A stretch of 64,000 nucleotides of DNA, from NCBI RefSeq assembly GCF_011045035.1, contig NZ_JAALAA010000021.1, positions 27,616 through 91,615 of the forward strand, read 5' to 3'. This stretch comes from Nocardioides turkmenicus. Its GTDB lineage: Bacteria > Actinomycetota > Actinomycetes > Propionibacteriales > Nocardioidaceae. The position numbers and the translations under genes were made by a program. The notes below the pieces were generated by a model, which worked only from the letters and a program-made list of their open reading frames with translations, was not told the origin of the DNA and did no database searches. This document shows positions 44,219-52,745 of this stretch, in pieces (within the stretch, counting starts at the first letter, position 1; every line of letters starts with the position of its first letter).

Positions 44219-45079
44219 TCACCCCAGCGCGAGCGCCTGCAGGCGGTCGTACGCGCCGTTGAACGTGTTCTGGTCGAGCGGTGACGAGGTGTACTGCCAG
44301 AACGTGTAGTAGCCCCAGCCGGCCGGCAGGGTGCCGGGCGTGCTGGCGTAGCGGGCGATCCACAGCGGGTGGGCACTGGCGAACTGCGAGGTGTTGCCGG
44401 TGCAGGTCGTCCACCAGTCGGTGGTCGTGTAGATCACCGCGTCGCGGCCGGTGCGGTAGCGGTAGCGGTTGAGGAAGGCCGCGATCCAGGAGCGCATCGA
44501 CGACTGGGAGAGGCCGTAGCAGGTGCCGCCGCTGTAGGGGTTGTACTCGATGTCGAGCACGCCCGGCAGGGTCTTCCCGTCGGCCGACCAGCCGCCGCCG
44601 TTGTTGACGAAGTAGTCGGCCTGGGCGGCGCCGCCGGAGTCGGACGGGTTGGCGAAGTGGTAGGCCCCGCGGATGAAGCCCTGGTTGTAGGAGCCGTTGT
44701 ACTGCTGCGGGAAGTAGGTGCTGTTGCGGTAGTAGGTGCCCTCGGTCGCCTTGATGTAGGCGAACCGCTTGCCCTGACCCCACCAGTAGGCCCAGTCGAC
44801 GTTGCCCTGGTGGCCGGAGACGTCGATGCCGGCCACCGACGCCTGCGCGGTGATCGGCCGGTCGTTGGGGGTGCCGCCCTGGGCGTGCGAGCCGGGCGTC
44901 GACCAGCCGACGTACGCCCCGTGCTCCAGCGTGACGCCGTGGGACCTCGCCTTCTGGGTGAGTCGGCGGTCGTCCTTCTCGGCGGCGCCGGCGGACTGTG
45001 TCGGGGAGAGGGAGAGAGCGAGGAGGAGACCGGCGACGATCGCGGTCACTCTCATGGATCTGCGGCGCGAAGGACTCAT
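44219..45079 (-). CDS. Secreted GH25 lysozyme
   Basis: 286-residue exported peptidoglycan muramidase of glycoside hydrolase family 25. A Sec signal (SMRVTAIVAGLLLALSLSPT, cleavage near AGAA) precedes the domain. GIDVSGHQGNVDW holds the catalytic Asp, FAYIKATEGTYYRN, IRGAYHFANPS and GVLDIEYNPYSG (second acidic pair) complete the active site, and AGWGYYTFWQYTSS closes the barrel. Residues 40-80 are a linker. ATG at 45079; the frame is open upstream but a promoter with ArsR-type operators lies there. Confidence 0.92.
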   Translation of the reverse strand: MSPSRRRSMRVTAIVAGLLLALSLSPTQSAGAAEKDDRRLTQKARSHGVTLEHGAYVGWSTPGSHAQGGTPNDRPITAQASVAGIDVSGHQGNVDWAYWWGQGKRFAYIKATEGTYYRNSTYFPQQYNGSYNQGFIRGAYHFANPSDSGGAAQADYFVNNGGGWSADGKTLPGVLDIEYNPYSGGTCYGLSQSSMRSWIAAFLNRYRYRTGRDAVIYTTTDWWTTCTGNTSQFASAHPLWIARYASTPGTLPAGWGYYTFWQYTSSPLDQNTFNGAYDRLQALALG

Positions 45080-45177
45080 GGGCTGGGGCCTTTCCCGAGG
45101 AGGAATCTGCACTGCACTGGCAAACATGGTGCCGCAACCGATGTCCCCCCGGGAATGTTTTCCGGTAAGCAAGTTAC

Positions 45178-45193
45178 TCAACCAGACGGTTGA
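45178..45193. promoter_or_regulatory. ArsR-type operator 1
   Basis: TCAACC-AGAC-GGTTGA, perfect 6-bp arms; 99 bases from the lysozyme start and 58 from the ArsR start. Same as site 2 except one spacer base. Confidence 0.7.
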
Positions 45194-45224
45194 CAACTCG
45201 AGAGGTAGCCGCCTAGCCTCGTTA

Positions 45225-45240
45225 TCAACCAAACGGTTGA
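45225..45240. promoter_or_regulatory. ArsR-type operator 2
   Basis: TCAACC-AAAC-GGTTGA, ending 10 bases before the ArsR ATG, with centres 47 bases from site 1. Strong candidate for autoregulation of the ArsR operon. Confidence 0.72.
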
Positions 45241-45250
45241 GGAGTAGCAG

Positions 45251-45610
45251 ATGAGCGAGGACAGACTCTCCCGAGTCTTTGCGGCACTGGCGGACCCGAC
45301 CCGACGCGACCTGGTCGCCCGGCTCTCGGCCGCCGACGCGACCGTCGGCGAGCTCGCGGCGCCGTACGACGTCAGCCTCCAGGCGGTCTCCAAGCACCTC
45401 AAGGTGCTCGAGGACGCCGGCCTGGTGAGCCGGGAGTCGCGCCGCGCGCCCGTCCGGCTCGAAGCGGAGGTGTTCGACCTCATGACCAAGTGGATCGAGA
45501 GATACCAGCAGCAGGCCGAGGAGCGCTACCAGCGCTTGGACGCACTGCTCGCCGAGATGCAGGAAGACCGACCAGCCCGAGAAACAGCCCGAGAAGAGGA
45601 CGCATCATGA
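45251..45610 (+). CDS. ArsR-family regulator
   Basis: 119-residue winged-helix repressor of the SdpR/YybO-like ArsR branch that lacks a metal site: no Cys is present. RVFAALADPTRRDLVARLS, VSLQAVSKHLKVLEDAGLVS (20 residues) are diagnostic. It leads an operon with an AHSA1 protein (4-base overlap) and a TIGR03086 protein, a frequent actinobacterial trio, and two matching dyads lie just upstream. Confidence 0.92.
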   Translation: MSEDRLSRVFAALADPTRRDLVARLSAADATVGELAAPYDVSLQAVSKHLKVLEDAGLVSRESRRAPVRLEAEVFDLMTKWIERYQQQAEERYQRLDALLAEMQEDRPARETAREEDAS

Positions 45611-46095
45611 CCACCACGAAGCACGAGACCACGATCGAGGCCTCCAAGGAGACCCCGACGATCACCATCGTCCGCGAGTTCGACGCTCCCCCGGAGCTCG
45701 TCTTCCGTGCCCACGCCGAGAAGGAGCTGTACGCCAAGTGGCTCGGCCCGCGCGACGTCGGCATGAACATCACCGAGTGGGACTTCCGCACCGGCGGCTC
45801 CTGGGCCTACTCCGGCGAGCGCGACGGCGACGAGTTCACCCAGTTCTTCGGCAGCTTCCACGAGGTGCGCGAGAACGAGCGGATCGTGCAGACCTTCACC
45901 TGGCGCGGCGCGCCCGACCAGGCCTCGTTGGAGTACCTCACCTTCGAGCCGCTCCCCGGCGACCGCACCCGGCTGACCGGCCTCAGCGTCGTCGAGTCCT
46001 TCGAGACCCAGGCCGCGATCATGGCCAGCGGCATGGACAAGGGCGTCACCCAGGGCTACGAGCAGCTCGACGAGCTCCTCGCGGAGCTCTCGTGA
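45607..46095 (+). CDS. AHSA1/SRPBCC-domain protein
   Basis: 162-residue START-fold protein of the activator-of-Hsp90-ATPase-1-like group. TIVREFDAPPELVFRAHAEK, YAKWLGPRDVGMNITEWDFR (each 20 residues) and the C-terminal MDKGVTQGYEQLDELLAEL are typical. Coupled by ATGA to the ArsR gene. Ligand unknown. Confidence 0.9.
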   Translation: MTTTKHETTIEASKETPTITIVREFDAPPELVFRAHAEKELYAKWLGPRDVGMNITEWDFRTGGSWAYSGERDGDEFTQFFGSFHEVRENERIVQTFTWRGAPDQASLEYLTFEPLPGDRTRLTGLSVVESFETQAAIMASGMDKGVTQGYEQLDELLAELS

Positions 46096-46661
46096 GCGCC
46101 GCCGGCCTGAGCATGCGCGAGCAGCACGCGTACGACGCGGCCCGGTTCGCCGAGATCGTCGGCTCCGCCGCCCCCGAGGACTGGGCCCGTCCCAGCCCGG
46201 TGGCGGCGTGGACCGCGCTGGACGTGGTCTCCCACCTGGTCGAGTGGTCGCGAGGGTTCCTGCAGGGATCGGCCGGCGTGGAGCTGGCGCCGCTCGACGT
46301 CGCCGCGGACCCGGCCGGCGCATGGAAGGCCCACACCGCTGATATCCAGGGCCTCTTCGACGCCCCTGCCGGCCGGACGGTCTCCAACCCGCACATGGGC
46401 GACAAGCCCGTCGACGTGGCGCTCTCGGAGATCTACACCCCCGACGTCTGGATGCACTCCTGGGACCTGGCCCGGGCCCTCGGGCAGGACTTCGACCTCG
46501 GCGCCGAGCGCGCCGCGGCGATGCTCGCCGGTGCTTCTGCGATGGAGGACGCCATGCGCGCCTCCGGTCAGTTCGGCCCGCGGGTGGAGGTCGGTCCCGA
46601 CGCGTCACCGCAGGAACAGCTCCTCGGCTTCATCGGCCGGGACCCCTACTGGCAGGCCTGA
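46092..46661 (+). CDS. TIGR03086-type (DinB/maleylpyruvate isomerase-like) protein
   Basis: 189-residue four-helix-bundle protein with the mycothiol-dependent maleylpyruvate-isomerase N-terminal fold. WARPSPVAAWTALDVVSHLV carries the metal-binding His, and YTPDVWMHSWDLARALGQ the second pair, as in the TIGR03086 group. GTG start at 46092 overlaps the AHSA1 stop by 4 bases. Enzymatic role unproven. Confidence 0.85.
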   Translation: MSAAGLSMREQHAYDAARFAEIVGSAAPEDWARPSPVAAWTALDVVSHLVEWSRGFLQGSAGVELAPLDVAADPAGAWKAHTADIQGLFDAPAGRTVSNPHMGDKPVDVALSEIYTPDVWMHSWDLARALGQDFDLGAERAAAMLAGASAMEDAMRASGQFGPRVEVGPDASPQEQLLGFIGRDPYWQA

Positions 46662-46662
46662 C

Positions 46663-47013
46663 TCAGGACAGCGTCAGGGATCCGACGCCCGAGGTGTAGT
46701 GGGTCGCGTACGTCACCTGCACCTGCTCCGCCCCGGGCGAGAGCAGGATGCTGGCGGCCTGCTGGATGTAGTTGCCCTCGACGTGGACGCTGACATGGCA
46801 GGCGCGCTCGGCGGGGATCTCGAAGGAGACCGTCCCCCAGTAGACGACGTACTGCCGGCCATCGGTGCTCGCGATCGGCGGGAGCTTGCCCGGGTTGTTG
46901 GCCAGCATCATGTTTCCGCTGGTCAGGTGGAGCACCAGGACGCGCTTCGCGCCGGTGTAGTACTCGACGTAGGGCACCACGCCCGGCCACTGCGGCTGAT
47001 CGGTCACGGGCAC
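46663..47013 (-). CDS. Conserved small beta-rich protein of unknown function
   Basis: 116 residues from GTG 47013 (or 114 from GTG 47007). No signal, membrane helix or known motif. It reads as beta-strand-rich (VEYYTGAKRVLVLHLTS, YVVYWGTVSFEIPAERACHV). Codon use looks genuine and it converges with the TIGR03086 gene by one base, but neither start has a good ribosome site. It lies 29 bases beyond the menD stop in the same direction. Confidence 0.55.
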   Translation of the reverse strand: MPVTDQPQWPGVVPYVEYYTGAKRVLVLHLTSGNMMLANNPGKLPPIASTDGRQYVVYWGTVSFEIPAERACHVSVHVEGNYIQQAASILLSPGAEQVQVTYATHYTSGVGSLTLS

Positions 47014-47042
47014 ACTGTGCCACGCCGGTCCGGGTCGGTGGC

Positions 47043-48644
47043 TCAGGAACGGGCGAGGGCGCGGATGGCCAGGTCGAACCGGCGGCGGTCGGCACGAGAG
47101 ACCACGGCCTCGACGACCTCGATGCCGCCGTTCGGGGAGGCGAGGGCGGCCTCGAGCTCGGGCACCGAGGTGACCGCGAGGTGCGGGATGCGGTGGGCGG
47201 CGCAGAGCGCTTCGAGGGAGGTGCCGTGCGGGGTGCCGAAGAGGCGCTCGAAGCTGTCGGCGTAGTCGTCGGCGCCCTGCTCGAGGGAGGCGAAGATCGA
47301 GCCGCCGTCGTCGTTGGCGACGACGATGGTGAGGTCGGGGCGGACCTCCTCGGGGCCGAGCAGGAGCCCACCGGCGTCGTGGAGGAAGGTGACGTCGCCC
47401 ATCAGCGCGAGCGCACGGGTCGACGAGGGACGGCCGACGGCGGCACCGATCGCGGTGGAGACGATGCCGTCGATGCCGGCCAGGCCGCGGTTGGCGATCA
47501 CCTTCCGCCGCCCGCCGACGCGGTTGGGGCGCATCATCAGGTCCAGGTCGCGTACCGGGTTGGAGGGGCCGAGCACGAGCAGCCCGCCGTCGGGCAGCGC
47601 GCGGGCGACACAGGCGGAGACGTCGTACGCGGTCATCTCCGGCTGCTCGTGGAGCAGCCGGTCCACCTGGCGGCTGACCTCGCGATCGGCCGAGCGCCAC
47701 TCCTCCAGCCACGCGGTGTCCGGGGTGCCGTCGACGTGGAGCCGGGTGCGGATCGTGCGGTCGACGCGGAACGGGCGGGCGGGCCAGACGCCCTCGACCG
47801 GGGCCGCGATGATCTCGATGTCGCTGCGGCTGAGCAGGTCGGTGACCGGCCGGGAGAGGGTGGGGTGACCGTAGACGACGACCCGCTGGATCCGCTCGGC
47901 GAGCGGCGACTCGAGCAGCAGCCGGTAGGAGCGCAGGGCGTTGTCGCCGGTGCGGGCGCCCGAGGAGGGCTCGGCGAGCAGCGGCCAGCCGCCGTCCTGG
48001 GCGAGGATGCGGGAGGGCGGTCCGGCGTCGTCGCCGGCGACGACGACCGTGAGCGGCGTCCCGGCGCCGGTCTCGATCGACTCGTGGATCATCAGCTCCG
48101 GGCGGACCGGCTCGGGGTGGACGTCGATCGGCGCCGGCTCCCACCGGTCGGGCGGGGTCAGCGGTACGTCGAGCTGGAGGTTCCAGTGGACCGGGCCGTG
48201 CGCGGTGTCGAGGGCTTCGAGGGCGCTCTCGCCGGGGGCCGCGTCCAGGTCGACGGTCTCCACCAGGTTCCCGAAGATGCCGACCTGGTCGGTGACCTGG
48301 TTGGCGCCGGTCTCCCGCAGCCGCGCGGGCCGGTCGGCGGTGACGACGGCCAGCGGTACGCCGGCGTGGGCTGCCTCGAGCACCGCGGGGTGCAGGTTGG
48401 CGACCGCGGTGCCGGAGGTGCACATCACCGCCGCACGGGAGCCGACCTTGGTCAGCCCGAGCGCGAAGAAGCCGGCGGAGCGCTCGTCGATCCGGGTGTG
48501 CAGGCGCACCAGCCCGGCGCGCGCAGCGTCGAGGACGGCGAACGAGAGCGGCGCGTTGCGTGATCCCGGCGCGATGACGACGTCGGTGACCCGCGCCTGG
48601 ATCAGCGCGGTGACGACCGAGCGGGCGAGCTCGGTGGCGGTCAT
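47043..48644 (-). CDS. menD: SEPHCHC synthase
   Basis: 533-residue ThDP-dependent enzyme joining isochorismate and 2-oxoglutarate. VIAPGSRNAPLSFAVLDAA and IDERSAGFFALGLTK at the N-terminus (Glu of ERSAGF activates ThDP), and ALALMGDVTFLHDAGGLLLG (20 residues) with NDDGGSIFASLEQG for the ThDP/magnesium site are definitive. ATG at 48644 preceded by AAAGGGGC; an ATG at 48659 overlapping the menC stop would add five residues. Confidence 0.95.
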   Translation of the reverse strand: MTATELARSVVTALIQARVTDVVIAPGSRNAPLSFAVLDAARAGLVRLHTRIDERSAGFFALGLTKVGSRAAVMCTSGTAVANLHPAVLEAAHAGVPLAVVTADRPARLRETGANQVTDQVGIFGNLVETVDLDAAPGESALEALDTAHGPVHWNLQLDVPLTPPDRWEPAPIDVHPEPVRPELMIHESIETGAGTPLTVVVAGDDAGPPSRILAQDGGWPLLAEPSSGARTGDNALRSYRLLLESPLAERIQRVVVYGHPTLSRPVTDLLSRSDIEIIAAPVEGVWPARPFRVDRTIRTRLHVDGTPDTAWLEEWRSADREVSRQVDRLLHEQPEMTAYDVSACVARALPDGGLLVLGPSNPVRDLDLMMRPNRVGGRRKVIANRGLAGIDGIVSTAIGAAVGRPSSTRALALMGDVTFLHDAGGLLLGPEEVRPDLTIVVANDDGGSIFASLEQGADDYADSFERLFGTPHGTSLEALCAAHRIPHLAVTSVPELEAALASPNGGIEVVEAVVSRADRRRFDLAIRALARS

Positions 48645-48655
48645 GCGTGCCCCTT

Positions 48656-49624
48656 TCATCGGAGCGTCTCCCGGTAGGCGAGGACCTCGGCCAGGCGCCG
48701 ACGCCAGAAGTCCGTACGCCCCGGGTCGGCCTGCAGCGCCGGGTCGACGAGCAGGCGCTCGGGCGCGGGCGACGCCGGGAGCACCGGCAGCGCCCCGCCA
48801 TCCGGGAGCAGCGGCGTCGCGGTGATGTCCGCGGTGAACATCGAGACCGTGCCCAGCCCGCAGGCGTAGGGCAGCTCCGGCAGCGCCGCCGCGAGCGCGA
48901 TCCCGGCCGCCATCCCGACCGAGGTCTCCAGCGCCGAGGAGACCACGCACGGCAGCCCGATGTCCTCGGCGATCCGCAGGCAGGCGCGTACGCCGCCCAG
49001 CGGCTGCACCTTCAGCACGGCCACGTCGGCGGCCTCGAGGTCGCGCACGCGGTAGGGGTCCGCGGCTCGCCGGATCGACTCGTCCGCGGCGATCGGGACG
49101 TCGACCTTGCGGCGTACGTCGGCGAGCTCCTCGACCGTGAGGCAGGGCTGCTCGACGTACTCGAGCCCGCCTCCGGCGCGGTCCAGCACCTTGATCGAGG
49201 CGAGCGCCTCGTCGACCGACCAGAGCCCGTTGACGTCGATCCGGAGGTGGCCGGTGGGACCGAGGGCGTCCCGGACCGCCTCGACGCGGGCGATGTCGTC
49301 GGCGAGGCTCTGGCCCGGGTCGGCGACCTTCACCTTCGCGGTCGCGCACCCGGAGCGGGTGACGATCTCGTGGGCTCGCTCGGGCCCGACGGCGGGCACG
49401 GTGGCGTTGACGGGCACGGACTCGCGGACCGGGGCCGGCCAGTCCCCTGCCGCTGCTTCCTCGGCGCAGCGCAGCCAGGGCTCGATCTCGGGGGTGTCGT
49501 AGTCGAGGAACGGCGACCACTCGCCCCATCCGCCGGCGCCCTGGAGAACGAGTCCCTCGCGCTCGGTGATGCCGCGGAAGCGGGTGGTCATCGGGAGGGA
49601 GAAGACGTGCACCTGGTCGGTCAT
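48656..49624 (-). CDS. menC: o-Succinylbenzoate synthase
   Basis: 322-residue enolase-superfamily enzyme dehydrating SHCHC to o-succinylbenzoate. Catalytic Lys in TAKVKVADPG, metal ligands in RIDVNGLWS, EYVEQPC and IAADESIR, and second Lys in VAVLKVQPLGG are all present. ATG at 49624 overlaps the menE stop by 4 bases. Confidence 0.94.
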   Translation of the reverse strand: MTDQVHVFSLPMTTRFRGITEREGLVLQGAGGWGEWSPFLDYDTPEIEPWLRCAEEAAAGDWPAPVRESVPVNATVPAVGPERAHEIVTRSGCATAKVKVADPGQSLADDIARVEAVRDALGPTGHLRIDVNGLWSVDEALASIKVLDRAGGGLEYVEQPCLTVEELADVRRKVDVPIAADESIRRAADPYRVRDLEAADVAVLKVQPLGGVRACLRIAEDIGLPCVVSSALETSVGMAAGIALAAALPELPYACGLGTVSMFTADITATPLLPDGGALPVLPASPAPERLLVDPALQADPGRTDFWRRRLAEVLAYRETLR

Positions 49625-50658
49625 CGGGGCTCCGGGGTGGTCGTGGCCAGGGCGAGCAGGGCCTGCCGGTCCGGCTTCCCGTTGGCCAGGAGCGGGACCT
49701 CGTCGAGCACGACGACCTGTCGCGGTGCCCAGGAGCGCGGGTGTTCCGCGGCGACCCACTCACGAACGGTCCCGGCGTCGATGTCGCCGACGACGAAGGC
49801 CACCAGGCGCTGGCCCCACTCCTCGTCGGGGGCGCCGAGCGCCTCCGCGGCCGTCACCGCCGGGTGCTCGCGGAGCCTCCGGGCGACGAGCGCCGCCGGC
49901 ACCTTCACGCCGCCGGTGATCACCATGTCGTCGACGCGACCGAGGATCCGGAGCCGCCCGTCCTCGTCCAGGGTGCCCGCGTCGGAGGTGAGGAACCAGC
50001 CGTCGACCAGCGCCTCCGCCGTCTGGGCGGGGTCGTCCTGGTAGCCGTCGAAGAGCGTCGGTCCGCTGATCCGGACCCGGCCGTCGGTGCCGATCGCGAT
50101 CGCGACACCGTCCAGCGGCATCGCGTCGTAGACGCAGCCGCCGCAGGTCTCCGCCGAGCCATAGGTGGCGACGACGTCGACCCCGGCCTCCTCGGCCCGG
50201 GCCCGCAGGGACGGGTCGATCGGTCCACCGCCGAGCAGCAGCGTGTGGAAACCGGCCAGTGCGGCGAGGTCGTCACCGCCCGCCTCGAGGATCCGGTGGA
50301 GCTGGGTCGGCACCATCGACACGAACCGCGGCCCCGGCCTCATCGCGGCCGCGGCCTCGGCGAACGTCTCGTGGGCCGCGGCGATCACCGGCTCGAACCC
50401 CGCGAGCAGCGAACGGGCGATCACGTTGGCTCCGGCGACGTACGAATCGGGGAGGGTGAGCAGCCACTGCCCGCTCGCCCCGACGCGGCGCGCCGACGCC
50501 GCTGCCGACGCCTTCATCGCGTCGCGCGACAGCATCACCCGCTTGGGCTTGCCGGTCGATCCCGAGGTCTCCACGACCCAGTGCTCCGGCCCGCCTCCGG
50601 CGAGCCACTCGGCCATCGCGGCGACGGTGCGCTCAGCCCGTACCACCGCGTCGTCCAC
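49621..50658 (-). CDS. menE: o-Succinylbenzoate-CoA ligase (short form)
   Basis: 345-residue AMP-forming ligase activating o-succinylbenzoate with CoA. VETSGSTGKPKRVMLS is the ATP loop, VDVVATYGSAETCGGCVYD the A5 region and GRVDDMVITGGVKV the A8 hinge; NGKPDRQAL supplies the catalytic Lys. It is shorter than the ~450-500-residue common form because the N-terminal part before the ATP loop is reduced to about 28 residues, which is usual for actinobacterial MenE. GTG start at 50658. First gene of menE-menC-menD. Confidence 0.92.
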   Translation of the reverse strand: MDDAVVRAERTVAAMAEWLAGGGPEHWVVETSGSTGKPKRVMLSRDAMKASAAASARRVGASGQWLLTLPDSYVAGANVIARSLLAGFEPVIAAAHETFAEAAAAMRPGPRFVSMVPTQLHRILEAGGDDLAALAGFHTLLLGGGPIDPSLRARAEEAGVDVVATYGSAETCGGCVYDAMPLDGVAIAIGTDGRVRISGPTLFDGYQDDPAQTAEALVDGWFLTSDAGTLDEDGRLRILGRVDDMVITGGVKVPAALVARRLREHPAVTAAEALGAPDEEWGQRLVAFVVGDIDAGTVREWVAAEHPRSWAPRQVVVLDEVPLLANGKPDRQALLALATTTPEPR

Positions 50659-50716
50659 ACCCCAACGCTATCTCCTGCGGCGGGAGGGCCTGCGGTGGGC
50701 TGCTAGGTCCGCGGGC

Positions 50717-50787
50717 TGTAACACGCTGTTCGTAGGTCTATCCGGTCGTTCCGATAGGGCGAGAAGTCCTACGAACGACGTGTTACA
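50717..50787 (+). repeat. 71-bp terminal-inverted-repeat element, copy A (direct orientation)
   Basis: Begins TGTAACACGCTGTTCGTAG and ends CTACGAACGACGTGTTACA. The core contains CTATCCGGTCGTTC and ATAGGGCG, which set its orientation. Lies between menE start and the M23/EEP gene stop. Copies B, C and D follow at 61.6-63.9 kb. Confidence 0.92.
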
Positions 50788-50800
50788 CCTGCCGCAGCCG

Positions 50801-52744
50801 CTACTGGCCGCGGATGCTGAAGTCAGCCACTAGGCCGTGGTGGTCGGACTCGAGCTTGAACGTCGCGTGCCGGGTGGAGGTGGTGGTGGCGTTCGAGCCG
50901 AGGAGCCAGTCGATGGTGCCGCCACCGTCGTGGGTGGCCCAGCCCTGCGGGGGCGCGCCGAGGGTCTCGAAGGAGGAGGTCATCCCGGCCTTGGTCATCA
51001 GTGGCTTCGGGCCCCACGGGTCCCCGTCGCCGCCGTTGCGCGGGTAGGGCGAGTTGAGGTCGCCGGCGACGAGGACGGGGCCGTACTTCTGCAGGCCCTG
51101 CGCCAGCCCGGCGAGCTTCGCGAAGCCGCGCTGGGCCTCGTCCTTACGCGCCTGCGGGCTCTTGGCGGGCGACGTCATCGTGTGGGTCGAGATGACCGAG
51201 ATCCGCCCGGAGCCGTCGCTGCTCGCGAGGACCACCCAGGTGGCGTACCTGTTGTCGTTCTTGACACCGGTGACCGGCTTGGTGAGCTGGACGGTGCCCT
51301 GGTCGACCGCCACCCAGCGGTCGGTGCGCCACATGACGACCGGGCTGAGCGCCTGGCTGCGGGCGCCGTACTCGTCCGCCGAGGCGCGATAGGTGCCGTA
51401 GCCTCGGACCGAGATGTCGGAGACCGTACGCGACTGGGCCTCGTTCAGGGAGACGAAGTCGGGTCCGTGCTTCATGACCGCGGCCAGGTCGGAGCGGTAT
51501 CGCCCGCGGGACAGCGAGACCTTGATGTTGGCCTGCGCCAGGCGCACCTGGGGGCCGGAGACGGCCGCCGGGGAGGCGCCGATCTGTCCCGCTCCCGGCA
51601 GGCCCGCGGCCTGCTTGGTGGCCTGGAGGGTCTTGCCGATGTTCTTGGTCAGCCAGGCGGCCGGGTCGACCTGGTCCTGCAGGTAGCCGCCGCCGTGCGG
51701 GTGCACCTCGAAGTGGAGGTGGCAGCCGGTCGAGTTGCCCTCGCTGCCGACCTGCCCGATGACCTGCCCGGCCTTCACCATCTGGCCCTCACGGACCGAG
51801 AGCGACTGCATGTGGCCGTACCACGTGGTCAGGTTGCCGGGCGCCGTCTGCACCTTCACCAGCCAGCGCCCCGACCAGCCCCAGCCGCCGCCGGACTCGA
51901 TCACGATCGTGCCACCGTGGGCCGCCTGCACCGGGGTGCCGCAGGGCGAGGAGTAGTCGTTGCCGGTGTGCATGTTGGCCCAGTTGGAGCCGGAGTTGCC
52001 GTAGTTGTTGTTGTCGATCGCGAGCCCGGCCTGGATCGGACGTACGACGGAGGTGCTGATCCCGGCCATGCCGATCGTGCACGCCACGTCGGTCGCGGTG
52101 GCGGTCAGGTCGGCGGCCGAGACCCCGTCGGCGAGCGCGGCGACGAGGGCCCGCGCCTCCTCCTCGTGCTGGGCGTACGCCAGCGGGAACGCCGATCGCT
52201 GCACTGCCTGGGCGGCGGCGGTGACCTGCATCTTGCGCCAGCCCGGGATGTCCAGGAGGCCGGTGTTGCCGGTGTGGGCGGCCACGCCGTAGAAGGCCTG
52301 GGCGGACTTGACCGGGTTCATGATGTCGGCGACGGTGCCCCACCCGGAGACCGGGCGCTGCTGGAAGAGGCCGACCGAGTCGCGGTCGCCGTAGTCGATG
52401 TTGCGCAGGGTGCTCTCCTGCATCGCGGTCGCGAGCGCGATCACCCACCCGTAGGCGGGCACGCCGGACTGCTTGCCGACCGCCACGATCGTCCGGGCGT
52501 TCTGGATCTGCTCGGTGTTGAACCCGGCGATGCTGCCCTCGGGGATCTCACCGTCCGGTCCCAGGTTCCCGGTCGGGATCGCGTTGGTGCCGCCGACACA
52601 GCCCGACTCTGCCTGGTCCTGGTTGCTCTGCTCGGTGCTCGCCAGACCGCCGATCAAGATCACCAAGGCACCGGTGACCACCAGGACGAGCGTGGCCGCC
52701 GCGGCCACGATTCCCCAGATCAGACGCGCTTTAGCGAGGATCAT
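50801..52744 (-). CDS. Exported lysozyme-like + M23 peptidase + EEP-domain protein (VirB1-like)
   Basis: 647-residue protein with an N-terminal membrane anchor (GIVAAAATLVLVVTGALVIL, residues 11-30). Residues ~80-200 form a lysozyme/transglycosylase-like domain with MQESTLRNIDYGDRDSVGLF (20; Glu near 108). Residues ~235-360 are an M23/LytM endopeptidase: HTGNDYS and HLHFEVH give the zinc ligands. Residues ~398-647 form an endonuclease/exonuclease/phosphatase domain with QANIK, LNEAQ, VAGDLNSPY, TIDWLL and SDHHGLV, so all catalytic positions seem kept. Last gene of the T4SS-like operon, 1 base after the VirB8-like gene. A two-domain wall hydrolase fits VirB1 of Gram-positive type IV systems; the added nuclease-type domain is unusual. 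Confidence 0.88.
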   Translation of the reverse strand: MILAKARLIWGIVAAAATLVLVVTGALVILIGGLASTEQSNQDQAESGCVGGTNAIPTGNLGPDGEIPEGSIAGFNTEQIQNARTIVAVGKQSGVPAYGWVIALATAMQESTLRNIDYGDRDSVGLFQQRPVSGWGTVADIMNPVKSAQAFYGVAAHTGNTGLLDIPGWRKMQVTAAAQAVQRSAFPLAYAQHEEEARALVAALADGVSAADLTATATDVACTIGMAGISTSVVRPIQAGLAIDNNNYGNSGSNWANMHTGNDYSSPCGTPVQAAHGGTIVIESGGGWGWSGRWLVKVQTAPGNLTTWYGHMQSLSVREGQMVKAGQVIGQVGSEGNSTGCHLHFEVHPHGGGYLQDQVDPAAWLTKNIGKTLQATKQAAGLPGAGQIGASPAAVSGPQVRLAQANIKVSLSRGRYRSDLAAVMKHGPDFVSLNEAQSRTVSDISVRGYGTYRASADEYGARSQALSPVVMWRTDRWVAVDQGTVQLTKPVTGVKNDNRYATWVVLASSDGSGRISVISTHTMTSPAKSPQARKDEAQRGFAKLAGLAQGLQKYGPVLVAGDLNSPYPRNGGDGDPWGPKPLMTKAGMTSSFETLGAPPQGWATHDGGGTIDWLLGSNATTTSTRHATFKLESDHHGLVADFSIRGQ

Positions 52745-52745
52745 G

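Noticed and set aside
50717..50787. Simple rho-independent terminator as sole explanation of the 71-bp elements
   Set aside because: Copies A and D lie upstream of genes and the fixed 71-bp length with an oriented core is not needed for termination.
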